Positions 1-12,800 of a DNA stretch of 64,000 bases are shown here, piece by piece. A model generated the notes under the pieces. It did not search any database, had not been told where the DNA came from, and saw only the letters and a program-made list of their open reading frames with translations. A program made the translations under genes and the position numbers. Source of the DNA: Neoarius graeffei. Lineage: Eukaryota > Chordata > Actinopteri > Siluriformes > Ariidae. The first letter of the stretch is position 1, and each line of letters begins with the position of its first letter. The stretch spans positions 19,945,610 to 20,009,609 of the forward strand of contig NC_083590.1 of assembly GCF_027579695.1 (NCBI RefSeq), read 5' to 3'.

Positions 1-377
1 TCTTAGCAACCAATCACTGATCACCATTATTTCTTAGCAACCAATCACTGATCACCATTATTTCTTTGCAACTAATCACTGATCACCATTATTTCAAAAC
101 AACCAGGCACTGATCACCATTATTTCTTAACAACAAATCACTGATCACCATTATTTTTTAACAATCACTGATCACCATCACTTCTTAGCAACCAATCACT
201 GATCACCATTATTTCTTCGCAACCAATCACTGATCACCATTATTTCTTTGCAACTAATCACTGATCACCATTATTTCAAAACAACCAGTCACTGATCACC
301 ATTATTTCTTAACAACCAATCACTGATCACCATTGTTACTAAAAAAAAATCACTGTTCACCATTACTTCTAAACAGC
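1..377. repeat. Minisatellite, 31-bp unit with 182-bp higher-order period
   Basis: About twelve tandem copies of a 31-bp monomer whose constant part is cactgatcaccattattt. Monomer starts fall at 2, 33, 64, 95, 126, then after one short unit at 184, 215, 246, 277 and 308. Variant monomers (ctttgcaacta, caaaacaacc, cttaacaac) recur in the same order 182 bp apart, so blocks of six were duplicated together. The array decays after about 340 and may continue to the left of the window. Confidence 0.93.
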
Positions 378-1505
378 CATGATAAATGCTCTAATGTCAT
401 TTTCTCTTCTCATAACACATTGATTAAAACTATTATGGAGCTCGGAAACTGATAAAATATTTGAATATGAATTTCGCATATATTTTATATACCAGTACAT
501 ATGTATAATTAAATAAAGCCATACATCAGAAAAATAACTTTTTATCCTTTGTTTTGAATTTGCAAGTGCTGAAATTATAGGCCGTGGTTCTGAGCGTTTA
601 AAAATCAGAACCCTATATTCAATTCTCAGTTTCATGTAAATTAGGCCGAAGAGAAGAATGAGATGTATTCAAAGTGGTGAAACATTCAGCTGATCACAGT
701 TGTCTTTCTCACGCTTGCCTCCGTGAAGGGAAGTGAAGTAACATGGAGTCAAAACAAGTCAACAGAGTCAACAATTCCTCCTGACGAGTTAATACTGACA
801 AGCTAACAATAGCAAGCAAACTAAATTTAGCGTTGCCTGACTCGCAAGCACATTATCTAAATAGTTATCCTGGGATGGGAGTATAGCCTACTAATCATGA
901 AGCGCTTCATATCACTGCGGAAAAAGAGGTGCTTGAGGAGAACTTTTTTTTTTTGGGCCATGTGGGAAGCTTCTAGGTTTCCTGGGAATCCCAGAAACTT
1001 CACCTTCAACATCAAATCTGTATTTTTGAGATTTAGGGCAAAGGGGTTTTCAGCCCTGTGGAGTATTAGGCCCCACTACAGTGAAAATGCATAGAATTTA
1101 TCACCAGCATGTCAGACATGATTACAGATTACTCAGTAGCCATTGGAATGCATGATCACTGAACCCAGTACATTGAAACAGAAGCTGAAAGCTGGTCTCT
1201 TCAGCTAGGAGATTATTGCCCCAGACTTGTAGAGAATCGGCTCTACACTCTCAGAAAATAAGTACATTACTGTACCTTTAGGGGTACAACGGCTTGTCAC
1301 TGGATCAGTACGCTCTAAGATACTTATTTATACCATTTATACACCATTTATATAAAAAGGTCCACATACACTGTAAAACATTTCAGACTGGTTTAACTTG
1401 GAAATGCAAGTTCACCTGCTGCCTTGAAAATGCAAGTTAACTCAATTTGACGATTATCTTTGTTTCAACTCAGAAAAACTCTCAGTTCTTCCAGTCAAAT
1501 CAAAT
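378..1505. other. Non-coding stretch, possible eroded MITE end
   Basis: No convincing gene. Around 1247-1320 the sequence ctctcagaaaataagtac resembles, in inverted orientation, the sequence just before the SINE at 2628 (cctattcctgacag). The block 1247-2627 may therefore be one old element into which the retroelement pieces at 1.5-2.4 kb were inserted. Confidence 0.35.
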
Positions 1506-1512
1506 CAAATCA

Positions 1513-1855
1513 AGTCAAGTTTATTTGTACAGCGCTTTTAACAATAAACATTGTCGCAAAGCAGCTTTACAGAATTTGAACGACTTAAAACATGAGCTAA
1601 TTTTATCCCTAATCTATCCCCAATGAGCAAGCCTGTGGCGACGGTGGCAAGGAAAAACTCCCTCAGACGACATGAGGAAGAAACCTCGAGAGGAACCAGA
1701 CTCAAAAGGGAACCCATCCTCATTTGGGCAACAACAGACAGCCTGACTATAATATTAACAGTTTTAACAGGTATAACCCTCAACTGTCCTCATGGGGCCG
1801 TCCTTCACAGGAGCGGTGAGATAAAACTCCGACCAGACACAGGGCACCAGGATGG
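1513..1855 (-). repeat. Retroelement copy with L2-like tail (partial)
   Basis: This stretch is near-identical to the better-bounded insertion at 37923-38412. On the minus strand it ends in agcgctgtacaaataaac followed by an acttg repeat. That ending resembles the L2 tail at 54345-54382 (gcgctatataaataaa). No coding capacity is seen. It is likely a SINE or truncated LINE using L2-type reverse transcription. Confidence 0.6.
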
Positions 1856-1906
1856 ATCAAGCAGGTCCGAGGGGCAGAAGAGGCCAGCATCTCAATCCCA
1901 GGATCA

Positions 1907-2395
1907 ACATGTCAGTGCCTCTGACTGGAAGAATGTGAGGAGAGTGGTGAGGACAGCAGAGAAAATCATTGGGACTTCTCTTCCCTCCATTCAGGACATT
2001 GCACCAAGGCGTTGCATGTCTCGAGCCAGAAACATCATCAGTGACCCCTCACTCCCTCACTATAGACTGTTCTCACCTCTGGCCTCTGGAAAGAGGTTCC
2101 GCAGCATTCGATGCAGGACCACCAGGTTCTGTAACAGCTTTCCCCCCCAGGCCACCAGACTGCTGGACTCCAAATCCAAACTCTAAACTTCTATCTATTT
2201 ATAACTTGAACATTTCCTAATTCCACAGGTCACTTAATACTCTTGCACTTTATAATATTTTTGCTGCTGGATAACTTAATTTAATACACTTTCATATTTA
2301 ATTCCGTGCTGAGCCAAATTGCAATGAAATTTCGTCCGGTGTACACTTGTTGCAGACTGAATGACAATAAAGGTTGTCTAAGTCTAAGGTTAAGT
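1907..2395 (+). mobile_element. Non-LTR retrotransposon 3' end (ORF2 C-terminus)
   Basis: A frame at about 1940-2186 encodes the tail of a LINE reverse transcriptase (VRTAEKIIGTSLPSIQDI, then SPLASGKRFRSIRCRTTRF), a motif order known from fish CR1/Rex-like LINEs. It is followed by a short 3' UTR ending in gacaataaaggttgtctaag and a tctaag-type tail. The copy is heavily 5'-truncated and inactive. The exact family is not resolved. Confidence 0.65.
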
Positions 2396-2627
2396 CTAAT
2401 TAGTCAAGACAACCAAATAATTCAAGTCTAACCTTTGAAAACTTGCACAGATTAGTTCAAATTAAAACACTTTTCAGAGCTCATCGAGTTAAAGAGAAAA
2501 AGTAAGTGGACAGAACGAAACAAGGCTGAAATATTTTACGGTGTAGTTACCTTGAGGTCCAATAGCCCTAGTAGATTGTACCTTGGGGGACAGAAATGGA
2601 CTTCTACTGTCCCCCTATTCCTGACAG

Positions 2628-2982
2628 TCTCATCTCATTATCTCTAGCCGCTTTATCCTGTTCTACAGGGTCGCGGGCAAGCTGGAGCCTATCCCAGCTG
2701 ACTACGGGCAAAAGGCGGGGTACACCCTGGACAAGTCGCCAGGTCATCACAGGGCTGACACATAGACACAGACAACCATTCACACCTACGGTCAATTTAG
2801 AGTCACCAGTTAACCTAACCTGCATGCCTTTGGGGGAAACCGGAGCACCCGGAGGAAACCCACACGGACACGGGGAGAACATGCAAGCTCCACACAGAAA
2901 GGCCCTCGCCGGCCACGGGGCTCGAACCCGGACCTTCTTGCTGTGAGGCGACAGTGCTAACCACTACACCACCGTGCCACCC
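2628..2982 (-). mobile_element. DANA/Mermaid-type tRNA-derived SINE
   Basis: Full-length minus copy. On its own strand it starts gggtggcacggtggtgtag, has a pol III B-box-like ggttcgagccc, and ends in a gataatgagatgaga tail. Family features: tRNA-like head, constant body (cagtccaaagacatgcaggt) and a simple repeat tail. No clear target duplication. Confidence 0.92.
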
Positions 2983-2994
2983 TTGTTGGAAAAC

Positions 2995-3372
2995 TCATCT
3001 CATCTCATTATCTCTAGCCGCTTTATCCTGTTCTACAGGGTCGCAGGCAAGCTGGAGCCTATCCCAGCTGACTACGGGCGAAAGGCGGGGTACACCCTGG
3101 ACAAGTCGCCAGGTCATCACAGGGCTGACACATAGACACAGACAACCATTCACACTCACATTCACACCTACGCTCAATTTAGAGTCACCAGTTAACCTAA
3201 CCTGCATGTCTTTGGACTGTGGGGGAAACCGGAGCACCCGGAGGAAACCCACGCGGACACGGGGAGAACATGCAAACTCCACACAGAAAGGCCCTCGCCG
3301 GCCACGGGGCTCGAACCCAGGACCTTCTTGCTGTGAGGCGACAGCGCTAACCACTACACCACCCTGCTGCCC
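2995..3372 (-). mobile_element. DANA/Mermaid-type SINE, second copy
   Basis: Complete minus-strand copy 12 bp from the previous one in the same orientation, with the fuller body that includes the extra gtgagtgtgaatg unit. The short direct repeat aaact flanks it. Its reading frames are not genes. Confidence 0.9.
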
Positions 3373-3540
3373 AAACTAAACTGTAACTTGTAATTTTTTT
3401 TCATCGTACACTTTTCAGTAAATCATAACCGTAGCAAAAGTTCAACAAATAAAAACTTTTTTCTTTTAAATTAAATAAAAATATTTTTGTGAAAAAGAAT
3501 TGCGTTTAATGTGATATGTACAAACATGTCTGTATTCAAA

Positions 3541-3821
3541 TATATGTAAATCATATGCAAATGACCGACATGTAGTGTAGGAGGGGTTATTATTCAGGGA
3601 ATGGGCGGGGCTTGTTTCAGATCAAGAGGGAGTCGGCTACTTCCTAGAGTTACTTGTTTGGTTTCTTCTCAGAGCTGTGATCCAGATGTTGCGCTTCGCT
3701 GTGGACATTGAGGTGTTTAGTGGTGTCGATCCAAGTGGAATGAAGCACTTTGGAGTTTCTTGAAGTTCCTCGACCCTGCCAGACTTCCTGTCGAGTGCTT
3801 TCACACCTCGAGGTCTTCAGC
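3541..3821 (+). promoter_or_regulatory. xkr8: Putative promoter and 5' UTR of xkr8 copy 1
   Basis: A perfect octamer ATGCAAAT lies at 3554-3561 and a GC box gggcgggg at 3603-3610, about 210 bp before the start codon. No TATA box is at a sensible distance. A seven-codon upstream frame starts at 3740 and ends before the main start. The motifs are seen; their use as a promoter is inferred. Confidence 0.45.
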
Positions 3822-6800
3822 ATGGACACCAGAGGCTTCCCCGCATACTCATGGCTGGATTTCGTGTTCAGTGTTCTTGGTGTGTGTACATATGTGTTTG
3901 ACGTGGGCTCGGACCTGTGGCTGGCGCAGGAGTTTTTCCAGCATGGGGATTTCTTCTGGTTCGGCATGATCATTGGCTTCATGCTCGCTTCATCCGTGAT
4001 AGTCCAGATGTTCAGCTGGTTGTGGCTGAATTATGACCTGGAGCTCCGAAGCTTCCAAACAGCACACAAGCATATCATCCTGTTCGGCAGCCGAAGACAC
4101 CTGAGACTCACGTGTTTCCTGCATGTGTGTCAACTCGGTTTCTTCTTCAGGTAAATATAAACATAAACACAAACACAATCGTGCACTCAGCTCAGCAGCA
4201 CATCTGTGCAGTGGAAGCTAACCAGAGGCAGGATGAAACTCACCTGGATGAAACTCACCTGCCCTTCTGTTCTGTTGCTTTTACACTCTTTAACCCCTTG
4301 GCTGCCACCCATCATGAATTGTAATGTGTTGGGCATATAGGATAAAAATTTGGATATTTTGATAATCTTTAATATTTGTATAGGAAAAATCACAAAAGGG
4401 GCGGCACGGTGGTGTAGTGGTTAGCGCTGTCGCCTCACAGCAAGAAGGTCCTGGGTTCGAGCCCCGGGGCCGGCGAGGGCCTTTCTGTGTGGAGTTTGCA
4501 TGTTCTCCCCGTGTCCGCGTGGGTTTCCTCCGGGTGCTCCGGTTTCCCCCACAGTCCAAAGACATGCAGGTTAGGTTAACTGGTGACTCTAAATTGACCG
4601 TAGTTGTGAATGTGAGTGTGAATGGTTGTCTGTGTCTATGTGTCAGCCCTGTGATGACCTGGCGACTTGTCCAGGGTGCACCCCGCCTTTCGCCCGTAGT
4701 CAGCTGGGATAGGCTCCAGCTTGCCTGCGACCCTGTAGAAGGATAAAGTGGTTAGAGATAATGAGATGAGATGAGAAAAATCACAAAAAACACTGTTGTA
4801 GAGTAAAAATAACTTTAGTAATCAAAAACAAGACAACAGGTCTTGTCAATGAGAACCTGTCCGTCCATCCATCCATCCATCCATCCATTATCTGTAGCCG
4901 CTTATCCTGTCCTACAGGGCCACAGGCAAGCTGGAGCCTATCCCAGCTGACTACGGGTGAGAGGCGGGGTACACCCTGGACAAGTCGCCAGATCATCGCA
5001 GGGCTGACACAGAGACAAACGACCATTCACACTCGCACTCACACCTACGGTCAATTTAGCGCCACCAATTAGCCGAACCTGCATGTCTTTGGGAGCGGCA
5101 CGGTGGTGTAGTGCCATCATGCCTATCATCACTGTCGCCTCGAACCCAGCTGCCGGCGAGGGCCTTTCTGTGTGGAGTTTGCATGTTCTCCCCATGTCCG
5201 CTCCGGTTTCCCCTACAGTCCAAAGGCATGCAGGTTAGGATAATTGGTGGCTCTAAAGTGACCGTAGGTGTGAATGTGAGTGTGAATAGTCAGCTGGGAT
5301 AGGCTCCAGCTTGCCTGCAGGACAGGATAAAGCGGCTACAGATAATGGTTGGATGAAGGCATGTCTTTGGACTGTGGAGGAAACCCACGCAGACACGGGG
5401 AGAATATACAAACTCCACACAGAAAGGCCCTCGCTGGCCGCTGGGCTCGAACCCAGGACCTTCTTGCTGTGAGGTGACGGTGCAAACCACTACACCACCG
5501 TGCCACCTGAACCTGTCCGTAAACATGAATTACTAGTACTTGAAAACACAATGTATACCAAGGGTCCATTTGTTCCAAGTATTCCAAGTCCAAGACATGC
5601 TTCAAGCACTTATATATCGTGTTCTGTGTGGTAGGTCTACCGGTTAATCTGCGAGGAAAACTTTAAAGTAATCCTCAGGATCAAAGCCAGAAATTCAGAA
5701 TTCATTTATTTATTTATTTGGATCTTCAACAAACATACATAAAGCATAAAAAAGCAAAAATACTTGAAATAGGAAATATGAAAGATCCAGGGGACCTACA
5801 TTAAGGTAATGAAAATAAAACCGCTATCATGCAGGCCACCTTAGGCTCCCTGCAGGAACATAAAATATTTGTAATTAACTTTTTTTTAGATTTTCATAAT
5901 ATGATGTTTAGGTTTGTGGTAAAATTCACATTTGACTTATCTTGATAAATTTACACATAGCAATGTCACTTTTGAACAATCTTGCATATCTAACATACTT
6001 AAGCATTATACATAATAGTAGGCATGCAGTCAGTGGTGTATAAACAATATTATTTTATATATATGAAGAACGGGGCGGCACGGTGGTGTAGTGGTTAGTG
6101 CTGTCGCCTCACAGCAAGAAGGTCCTGGGTTCGAGCCCCGGGGCCGGCGAGGGCCTTTCTGTGCGGAGTTTGCATGTTCTCCCCGTGTCCGCGTGGGTTT
6201 CCTCCGGGTGCTCCGGTTTCCCCCACAGTCCAAAGACATGCAGGTTAGGTTAACTGGTGACTCTAAATTGAGCGTAGGTGTGAATGTGAGTGTGAATGGT
6301 TGTCTGTGTCTATGTGTCAGCCCTGTGATGACCTGGCGACTTGTCCAGGGTGTACCCCGCCTTTCGCCCGTAGTCAGCTGGGATAGGCTCCAGCTCGCCT
6401 GCGACCCTGTAGAAGGATAAAGCGGCTACAGATAATGAGATGAGATATATGAAGAACATCTATCTAGAACATATATAACAATTCACAATATTACAGCTCA
6501 CTCTATAGTTCTGAATGATATGACGTTTAACATATAAAGAGAACCCTTGAAGACTGTGTATGAACCTTTTCTAGAATGATTTTTGGTGTGGATTTAATAG
6601 TTTGAGGTAGATCACATCTAACACGTTTTTCAGCAAATTTGTGTTTAGTGCTTGGTTGATAAATTTGACTTGATGAGCGTGTATTATGAATTGGAGTTAC
6701 AATATTAAAAGGTAGAGATTGAAAATAGCTGGGAAGAGTGCCTTCATGATATTTGAAATGGAATTTAAGCTTTAAGAATTTAAGCCAGCTGTGTCAATTT

Positions 6801-9800
6801 GTATGCCAGCATTAGACACAGTGAAATTGTGTTTTATTTGGCTGTTCCATACGTGCTTCTCTAAAGATTGGCTGATATACATTTTGGTTTCCCTGATTAT
6901 CATCATGCCTATCATCACCACCACCTCGATCCCTAGCCTCACCATCACCTCCTCCACCAGCCTCAACAGCAGCATCATCATTCTCAGTCTCACTATCTCC
7001 TCTCATACCATGTCCTCCATCACGTGCACGCACCCTACCACTTCATCTGCGTGGCCCTCTCCCTCTAGGCGTTACTCTTCCACCACCTCTAGTTCTAACT
7101 CGGCCTCTAGCTACAGCTTGCCTCCTACCTCTGATGACCAAATCAGGTATGCTGTCCTCACTGCCATCACTAGATGATCCATCAGCACCACTGCCCTGAT
7201 AATCACTTCCACTGCTCTCATTTCCACTTTCATCCTCATCAGTACTTCCCAATTCTATTGGTGATGATACACGGGGCAACTTTTTGGGCAATGTTGCCGA
7301 GCAATGTTGCTGGGCAATTGCGTTTTGACTCTTTTTTTCTATTGAGATTGGGCAACATTGTTTCTTTCTGAATGGTTTTGATAATCTCTGGCAACTTTTT
7401 GAGATAAGCCAATCAGAACGTGAGTACCGAGTCATGTGACCTCCGGTGAGGTTCGGATCAGAAATTTCAAACAAATATGGCGGCCGCTCAGTGTCAGTGG
7501 AGTGAAGAGATGGAGAGACTCCTCATCTGTTTTTACGCCGGTAAGTTGTTATTTTAATATTCTATATGGAGGAATTTACCTCACCAAAGCTCTAAAAAAC
7601 AACAGACAGCTTGATTAAATGGTCACAGCAAAAATTAAGACCGATTTTTTTTTTTTTTTTTTTTTTTTTTTTAGCTAACCGTAAACTGCCGTTGCTAACT
7701 GTTGTTGCCCATTGTTAGTTGCCCCGAAAAGTTGCCCTGTGTCTCACCTAGTTGCCCGTTGCCAGCAACATTGCTCGGCAACATTGCCCAAAAAGTTGCC
7801 CCGTGTATCATCACCATAAGTTCTGTGTCTCCCTAAATATTATGTCCCTCACTTCTCCTGCAGTATATCTCTTTCTTGCCGTAATTTGCTCCAAAACACA
7901 CTAAAAGAGCAAAAAAAGTAAATAACGCATTGTGTCAGACAATGACAGGACACCGCATGACCAATACAGGGTCATGTGACTGTTTTCCACACCATACCAA
8001 AACACATCCAACTGGAAGAATGTTTTAGGCATTGACTGTAATTCATATGTGCCACTGTGAAGTAAAAGTAATGTACCATGTAACGTACAGTACATAAAAG
8101 GAGGCGTTTATGACGAGTAGCGTATGTCATAAGGCACAGCGGTAAAAGATTTCATGACGTACGTGACTCGTCCAAGGGCATTGAAGGGGTTAATTTGACT
8201 TTGTTTACTTTCGATACATCGAAAGTAATGACTTGATGATTGTATCTCACTTACCTGATGTTTAACTTCATCCAGGAAATTCCAGGTTTTTAGAGAAACC
8301 TGAGAAAACATATTTTCCTTTCACATCATCTAACTACACTCCTGAAAGCTGTGAACTTTCCTAAACTGTATATACACTCATCATCTGCCGATGCTGCTCA
8401 CCACGGTTGCTACATCCTTCCTGGCAGCTCGAACCAATCTGGGTGGGCTTCCAAAAAGCATCGTAGCACAAAGATCGTCGTTAAATGGTAGAGCGAGCAT
8501 CACAATGAACACTCTCTCTCCTAGTTAAGATGCTCTTAGCGTTAAGAGGCTTTTGGGAAACCCAGCCCTATCCATTTTCCTCTCAGCTCTCTTCTCAACA
8601 AGGCGTTTGTTTCTACCCACAGAACTGTCACTCACTCGCTCGATGATGTTTTTTGTTTTTCGCACCATTCTGTCTGTATAAACTCTAGAGACTGTTGTGT
8701 GTGAACCCCAGGAGATCAGCAGTTTCTGAAATACTCAAACCAGTCCATCTGGCTCAAACCAACACCCATGCCACAGTGAAAGAAAGGCACACTTTGAGAT
8801 CACAATTTTTCCCATTATGATGTTTGAACAGGCGTGTCACCTACACCTGGTGGTGTAGTGGTTAGCGCTGTCGCCTCACAGCAAGAAGGTCCGGGTTCGA
8901 GCCCCGTGGCCGGCGAGGGCCTTTCTGTGCGGAGTTTGCATGTTCTCCCCATGCCCGTGTGGGTTTCCTCCGGGTGCTCCGGTTTCCCCCACAGTCCAAA
9001 GACATGCAGGTTAGGTTAACTGGTGACTCTAAATTGACCGTAGGTGTGAATGTGAATGGTTGTCTGTGTCTATGTGTCAGCCCTGTGATGACCTGGCGAC
9101 TTGTCCAGGGTGTACCCCGCCTTTCGCCCGTAGTCAGCTGGGATAGGCTCCAGCTTGCCCGCGACCCTGTAGAACAGGATAAGCAGCTACAGATAATGGA
9201 TGGATGTTTGAACATTGTGAACGTTAATTAACCAAAGCTCTTGATTTGTATCTGCATGATTTAATGCATTGTGCTGCTGTCAGCTACTGAACCGATCCAC
9301 GTTTTCACCGATCAAGGATGTGTCATGAACAGAAGGTGTTACGCCTGTTGTGAACTGTGCAACCTGTCATCGCAAGATGGTGATGCACATTGATTGATTT
9401 ACCTCCGAGCTTTTGTTTTGTTATTGCAGATATTTGTTTTCGGGCCTTTTTTATTTTCTTCTGAAGATGTATCCCTTTTCATTGCATTTTCCATTGCTGC
9501 GCTCTGCTTCCTCTCCAAACTAACGACATGCCCAATGATGTCATCATGGTTCACGCTGGAAAAACTAACGATATTTTGGTTCCGCCTGGGAACCAACTTT
9601 TTCAGGCTCTGAACCAATTTATTTTTGGTCGAAACGCTGTGAACAATTCAATATTTGGTGCACGAACCAGAACGGATCCCATTCCCTGTTGGTGGAAAAG
9701 TGGTATTCACACTTGGTGTGAGGTGATGATACTCACCACTGCACCACCGTGCCGCCCATGTCTTTTTGTTTTGCTATGTAAACACTTTTCCCGCTACCTG

Positions 9801-12800
9801 GACAGTGTGTAAGCATGCTTCTCTGTTTTCACGATGATGATGATGATGATGGATGGACTTCGCTTTCGTCCATCTCATCTTATCTCATTATCTGTAGCCA
9901 CTTATCCTGTTCTACAGGGTCGCAGGCGAGCTGGAGCCTATCCCAGCTGACTACGGGCGAAAGGCGGGGTACACCCTGGACAAGTCGCCAGGTCATCACA
10001 GGGCTGACACATAGACACAGACAACCATTCACACTCTCATTCACACCTACGCTCAATTTAGAGTCACCAGTTAACCTAACCTGCATGTCTTTGGACTGTG
10101 TGGGAAACCGGAGCACCCGGAGGAAACCCACGCGGACACGGGGAGAACATGCAAACTCCACACAGAAAGGCCCTCGCCGGCCACGGGGCTCAAACCCAGA
10201 CCTCCTTGCTGTGAGGCGACAGCGCTAACCACTACACCACCGTGCCACCCCAGCTTTCATCCATTTCTCTGTAAATATACAGTGGTGCTTGAAAGTTTGT
10301 GACCCCTTGAGAATTTTCTATATTTCTGCATAAATATGACCTAAAAATATTTATCAAAGTTCTGCCCTTAATCCAATCGAAATGTTGTGGAAGGACCTGA
10401 AGCGAGCAGTTCATGTGAGGAAACCCACCAACATCCCAGAGTTGAAGCTGTTCTGTACGGAGGAATGGGCTAAAATTCCTCCAAGCCGGTGTGCAGGACT
10501 GATCAACAGTTACCGCAAACGTTTAGTTGCAGTTATTGCTGCACAAGGGGGTCACACCAGATACTGAAAGCAAAGGTTCACATACTTTTGCCACTCACAG
10601 ATATGTAATACTGGATCATTTTCCTCAATAAATAAATGACCAAGTATAATATTTTTGTCTCGTTTGTTTAACCGGGTTCTCTTTATCTACTTTTAGGACT
10701 TGTGTGAAAATCTGATGATGTTTTAAGTCATTTATGCAGAAATATAGAAAATTCTAAAGGGTTCACAAACTTTCAAGCACCACTGTACAATCGTGTAAAA
10801 AGCACTCTTGGCTCACAAGGTGTTCGACATCTTTATACAGAGTGTCTGGTTTTACCGCTGCACTTGTTGAACTCGTTTATCCAATGTTATCTCTGCAGAA
10901 AGATGTCAAGACAAATTAGACCGAAACCCTGATGTAAACATTTCTACTTTTTGATAAAATATATATAATTTACATTTTCTTAAGATGCAAAGTTCAAAGA
11001 CGTTAAAGTACAGGATGTCCCGTAAGTGTGACAGCGCAGGATTAATGTGTAATTTTTATTTTATATTATTACTGATCATGATGTATCTGAGCGTGGATGA
11101 ATGAACCTAAAGAAGTTTATTCCTAGGAAATTGACGTCATGTGAAGGTGCAAGTATGCGCAAGAAAATTCGGAATGTGGAACATTTGCATTCATGCATCA
11201 TTGAGGCATGTAACATTGTAAGTCGTGTGTTTATTGACTAGATGTTATGTCGAAATTTGTGTATTGAGAAAAATGGTGGATATGTTAAGTAAGTTATGGA
11301 AGTAAGAGCTTTTTGTTTTATCCCCCCCCCCCCCCCTCATGTGATGCTGGACTTGTAGGACGTCCTATCAAGCAAGTCCAGTTGCCCATTTCTACCACCC
11401 ACAGTAGGACGTCCTATAATTATTGGCAGAAAAATCTCAAATGTTGAGATTTTTGGTAAACCTGCATGTATGTATGTATAGTACGAGGTCTATATCCCAG
11501 GTTTATATGAATATGTTTGTCTTAATACATTACGCTAATAATGTACATATTATTAGAAAGTGTTAGTTAAAGGTTCTGACTGCAAAGTTGAATTCTGGGC
11601 AAAATGTTCTATTTCTATAGCTGTTGGAGTTTCAAGGTGTTTCGCTGCTACACACACACCGTGTATCCTATGCAGGGGTGGAGCTAAAGGGGGTGGGTGG
11701 GGCCATTGCCCTTGGGCCTTCCCCCTAGCCGTACAGGGCCCCACCCTTTGACATTCAGGCCCTCCCAATAAATGTGCCTTGCGTGATTTCATTGGAAATT
11801 CCTTGAAACCTATAAGTTTTCACATGATTACAGACTAGTTGACCTATATATCTCTCATTTTTGCTACACATTCTTATGGTTAAAAAATTAAATAAAAAGC
11901 CCCCTGTGAAATCAGGATAGTTGAGGCTTTTCTTGGATTCGAGATAACTGTGAACGTATCCGCTTCTGAACTGGAGGGCCAGATTATTAGCTGCATTGAA
12001 GGGAATGGCTTAGATCGCTCCAGATGCCGTGGACAGGGTTATGACGGCGCAGCGAACATGAGCGGAATTTATTCTGGTGTTCAAGCGAGAATAGTGGAGC
12101 GAGAGCCCCTTGCTTTGTCCGTGCACTGTGTGGCTCATTGTCTGAATTTGTTACTGAATGATTCTGTCAAAACTATCCCAGAGATCAGACAGTTTTATGA
12201 TGTGGTTGCCAACAGTGTTTAGAGATGGGCGTTACTTGGCGACTTATTGAGCCCAGAGAGCAGGGACATAACCTTGAAACGCCTCTGCCCAACCCGCTGG
12301 TCCTCCCGCTACGATGCGCTTGTTGCGTTAAAGTACAGATATGGAGACGTCATTAAAGCTCTCACTTACAAGCGAGAAAACGAATGAACGAGATGAGGCA
12401 GATGCACTTAAAAAGGCCATTACTAAATTTCAGTTCATATTTTTAATCAGCCTTCAGACAAAGATTTTGGAGTGCACTAATGCCATCTCAAAGTTACTGC
12501 AGGAGAAGAAGACCATTGATCTCCTCAAAGCGTCTGCATTATTGCAGAATACTGTCCGAACTCTACAGGAGTACAGGGAGCAGTTTGATGAGGCAAAGGC
12601 TTCCACTCTGGCACTGGCTGTGAAATGGGGCAGTCAAACGCAATTTGTAGCCACCAGGTTGAAAAAAAGTGAAGCGCCACTTTGATCACCTTAGCGAAGA
12701 CAGTCGGCTTTCCAATGCAGAACGTTATTTTCGGGTGAATGTGTTCCAGGCTTTCGTCTAAACGGGGGAACAGGGGCGCTGCGCCCGCTTACTCTCGGCG

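Noticed and set aside
1623-2220. 187-residue open frame as a host gene
   Set aside because: It crosses from a reverse-oriented retro-repeat into a LINE reverse-transcriptase tail and is a chance join.
2596-3379. Repeated frames with MVSAVASQQEGPGFEPRGRR or MSLDCGGNRSTRRKPTRTRG as proteins
   Set aside because: They recur at every DANA/Mermaid SINE on both strands and are chance translations of a tRNA-derived non-coding repeat.
4398-4500. Host tRNA gene at SINE heads (ggttcgagccc box)
   Set aside because: No full cloverleaf, the same sequence occurs in more than a dozen copies, and each is followed by the SINE body and tail.
5115-5132. 18-bp string catcatgcctatcatcac shared with 6902-6919
   Set aside because: Short, low-complexity and without extended homology; could be chance.
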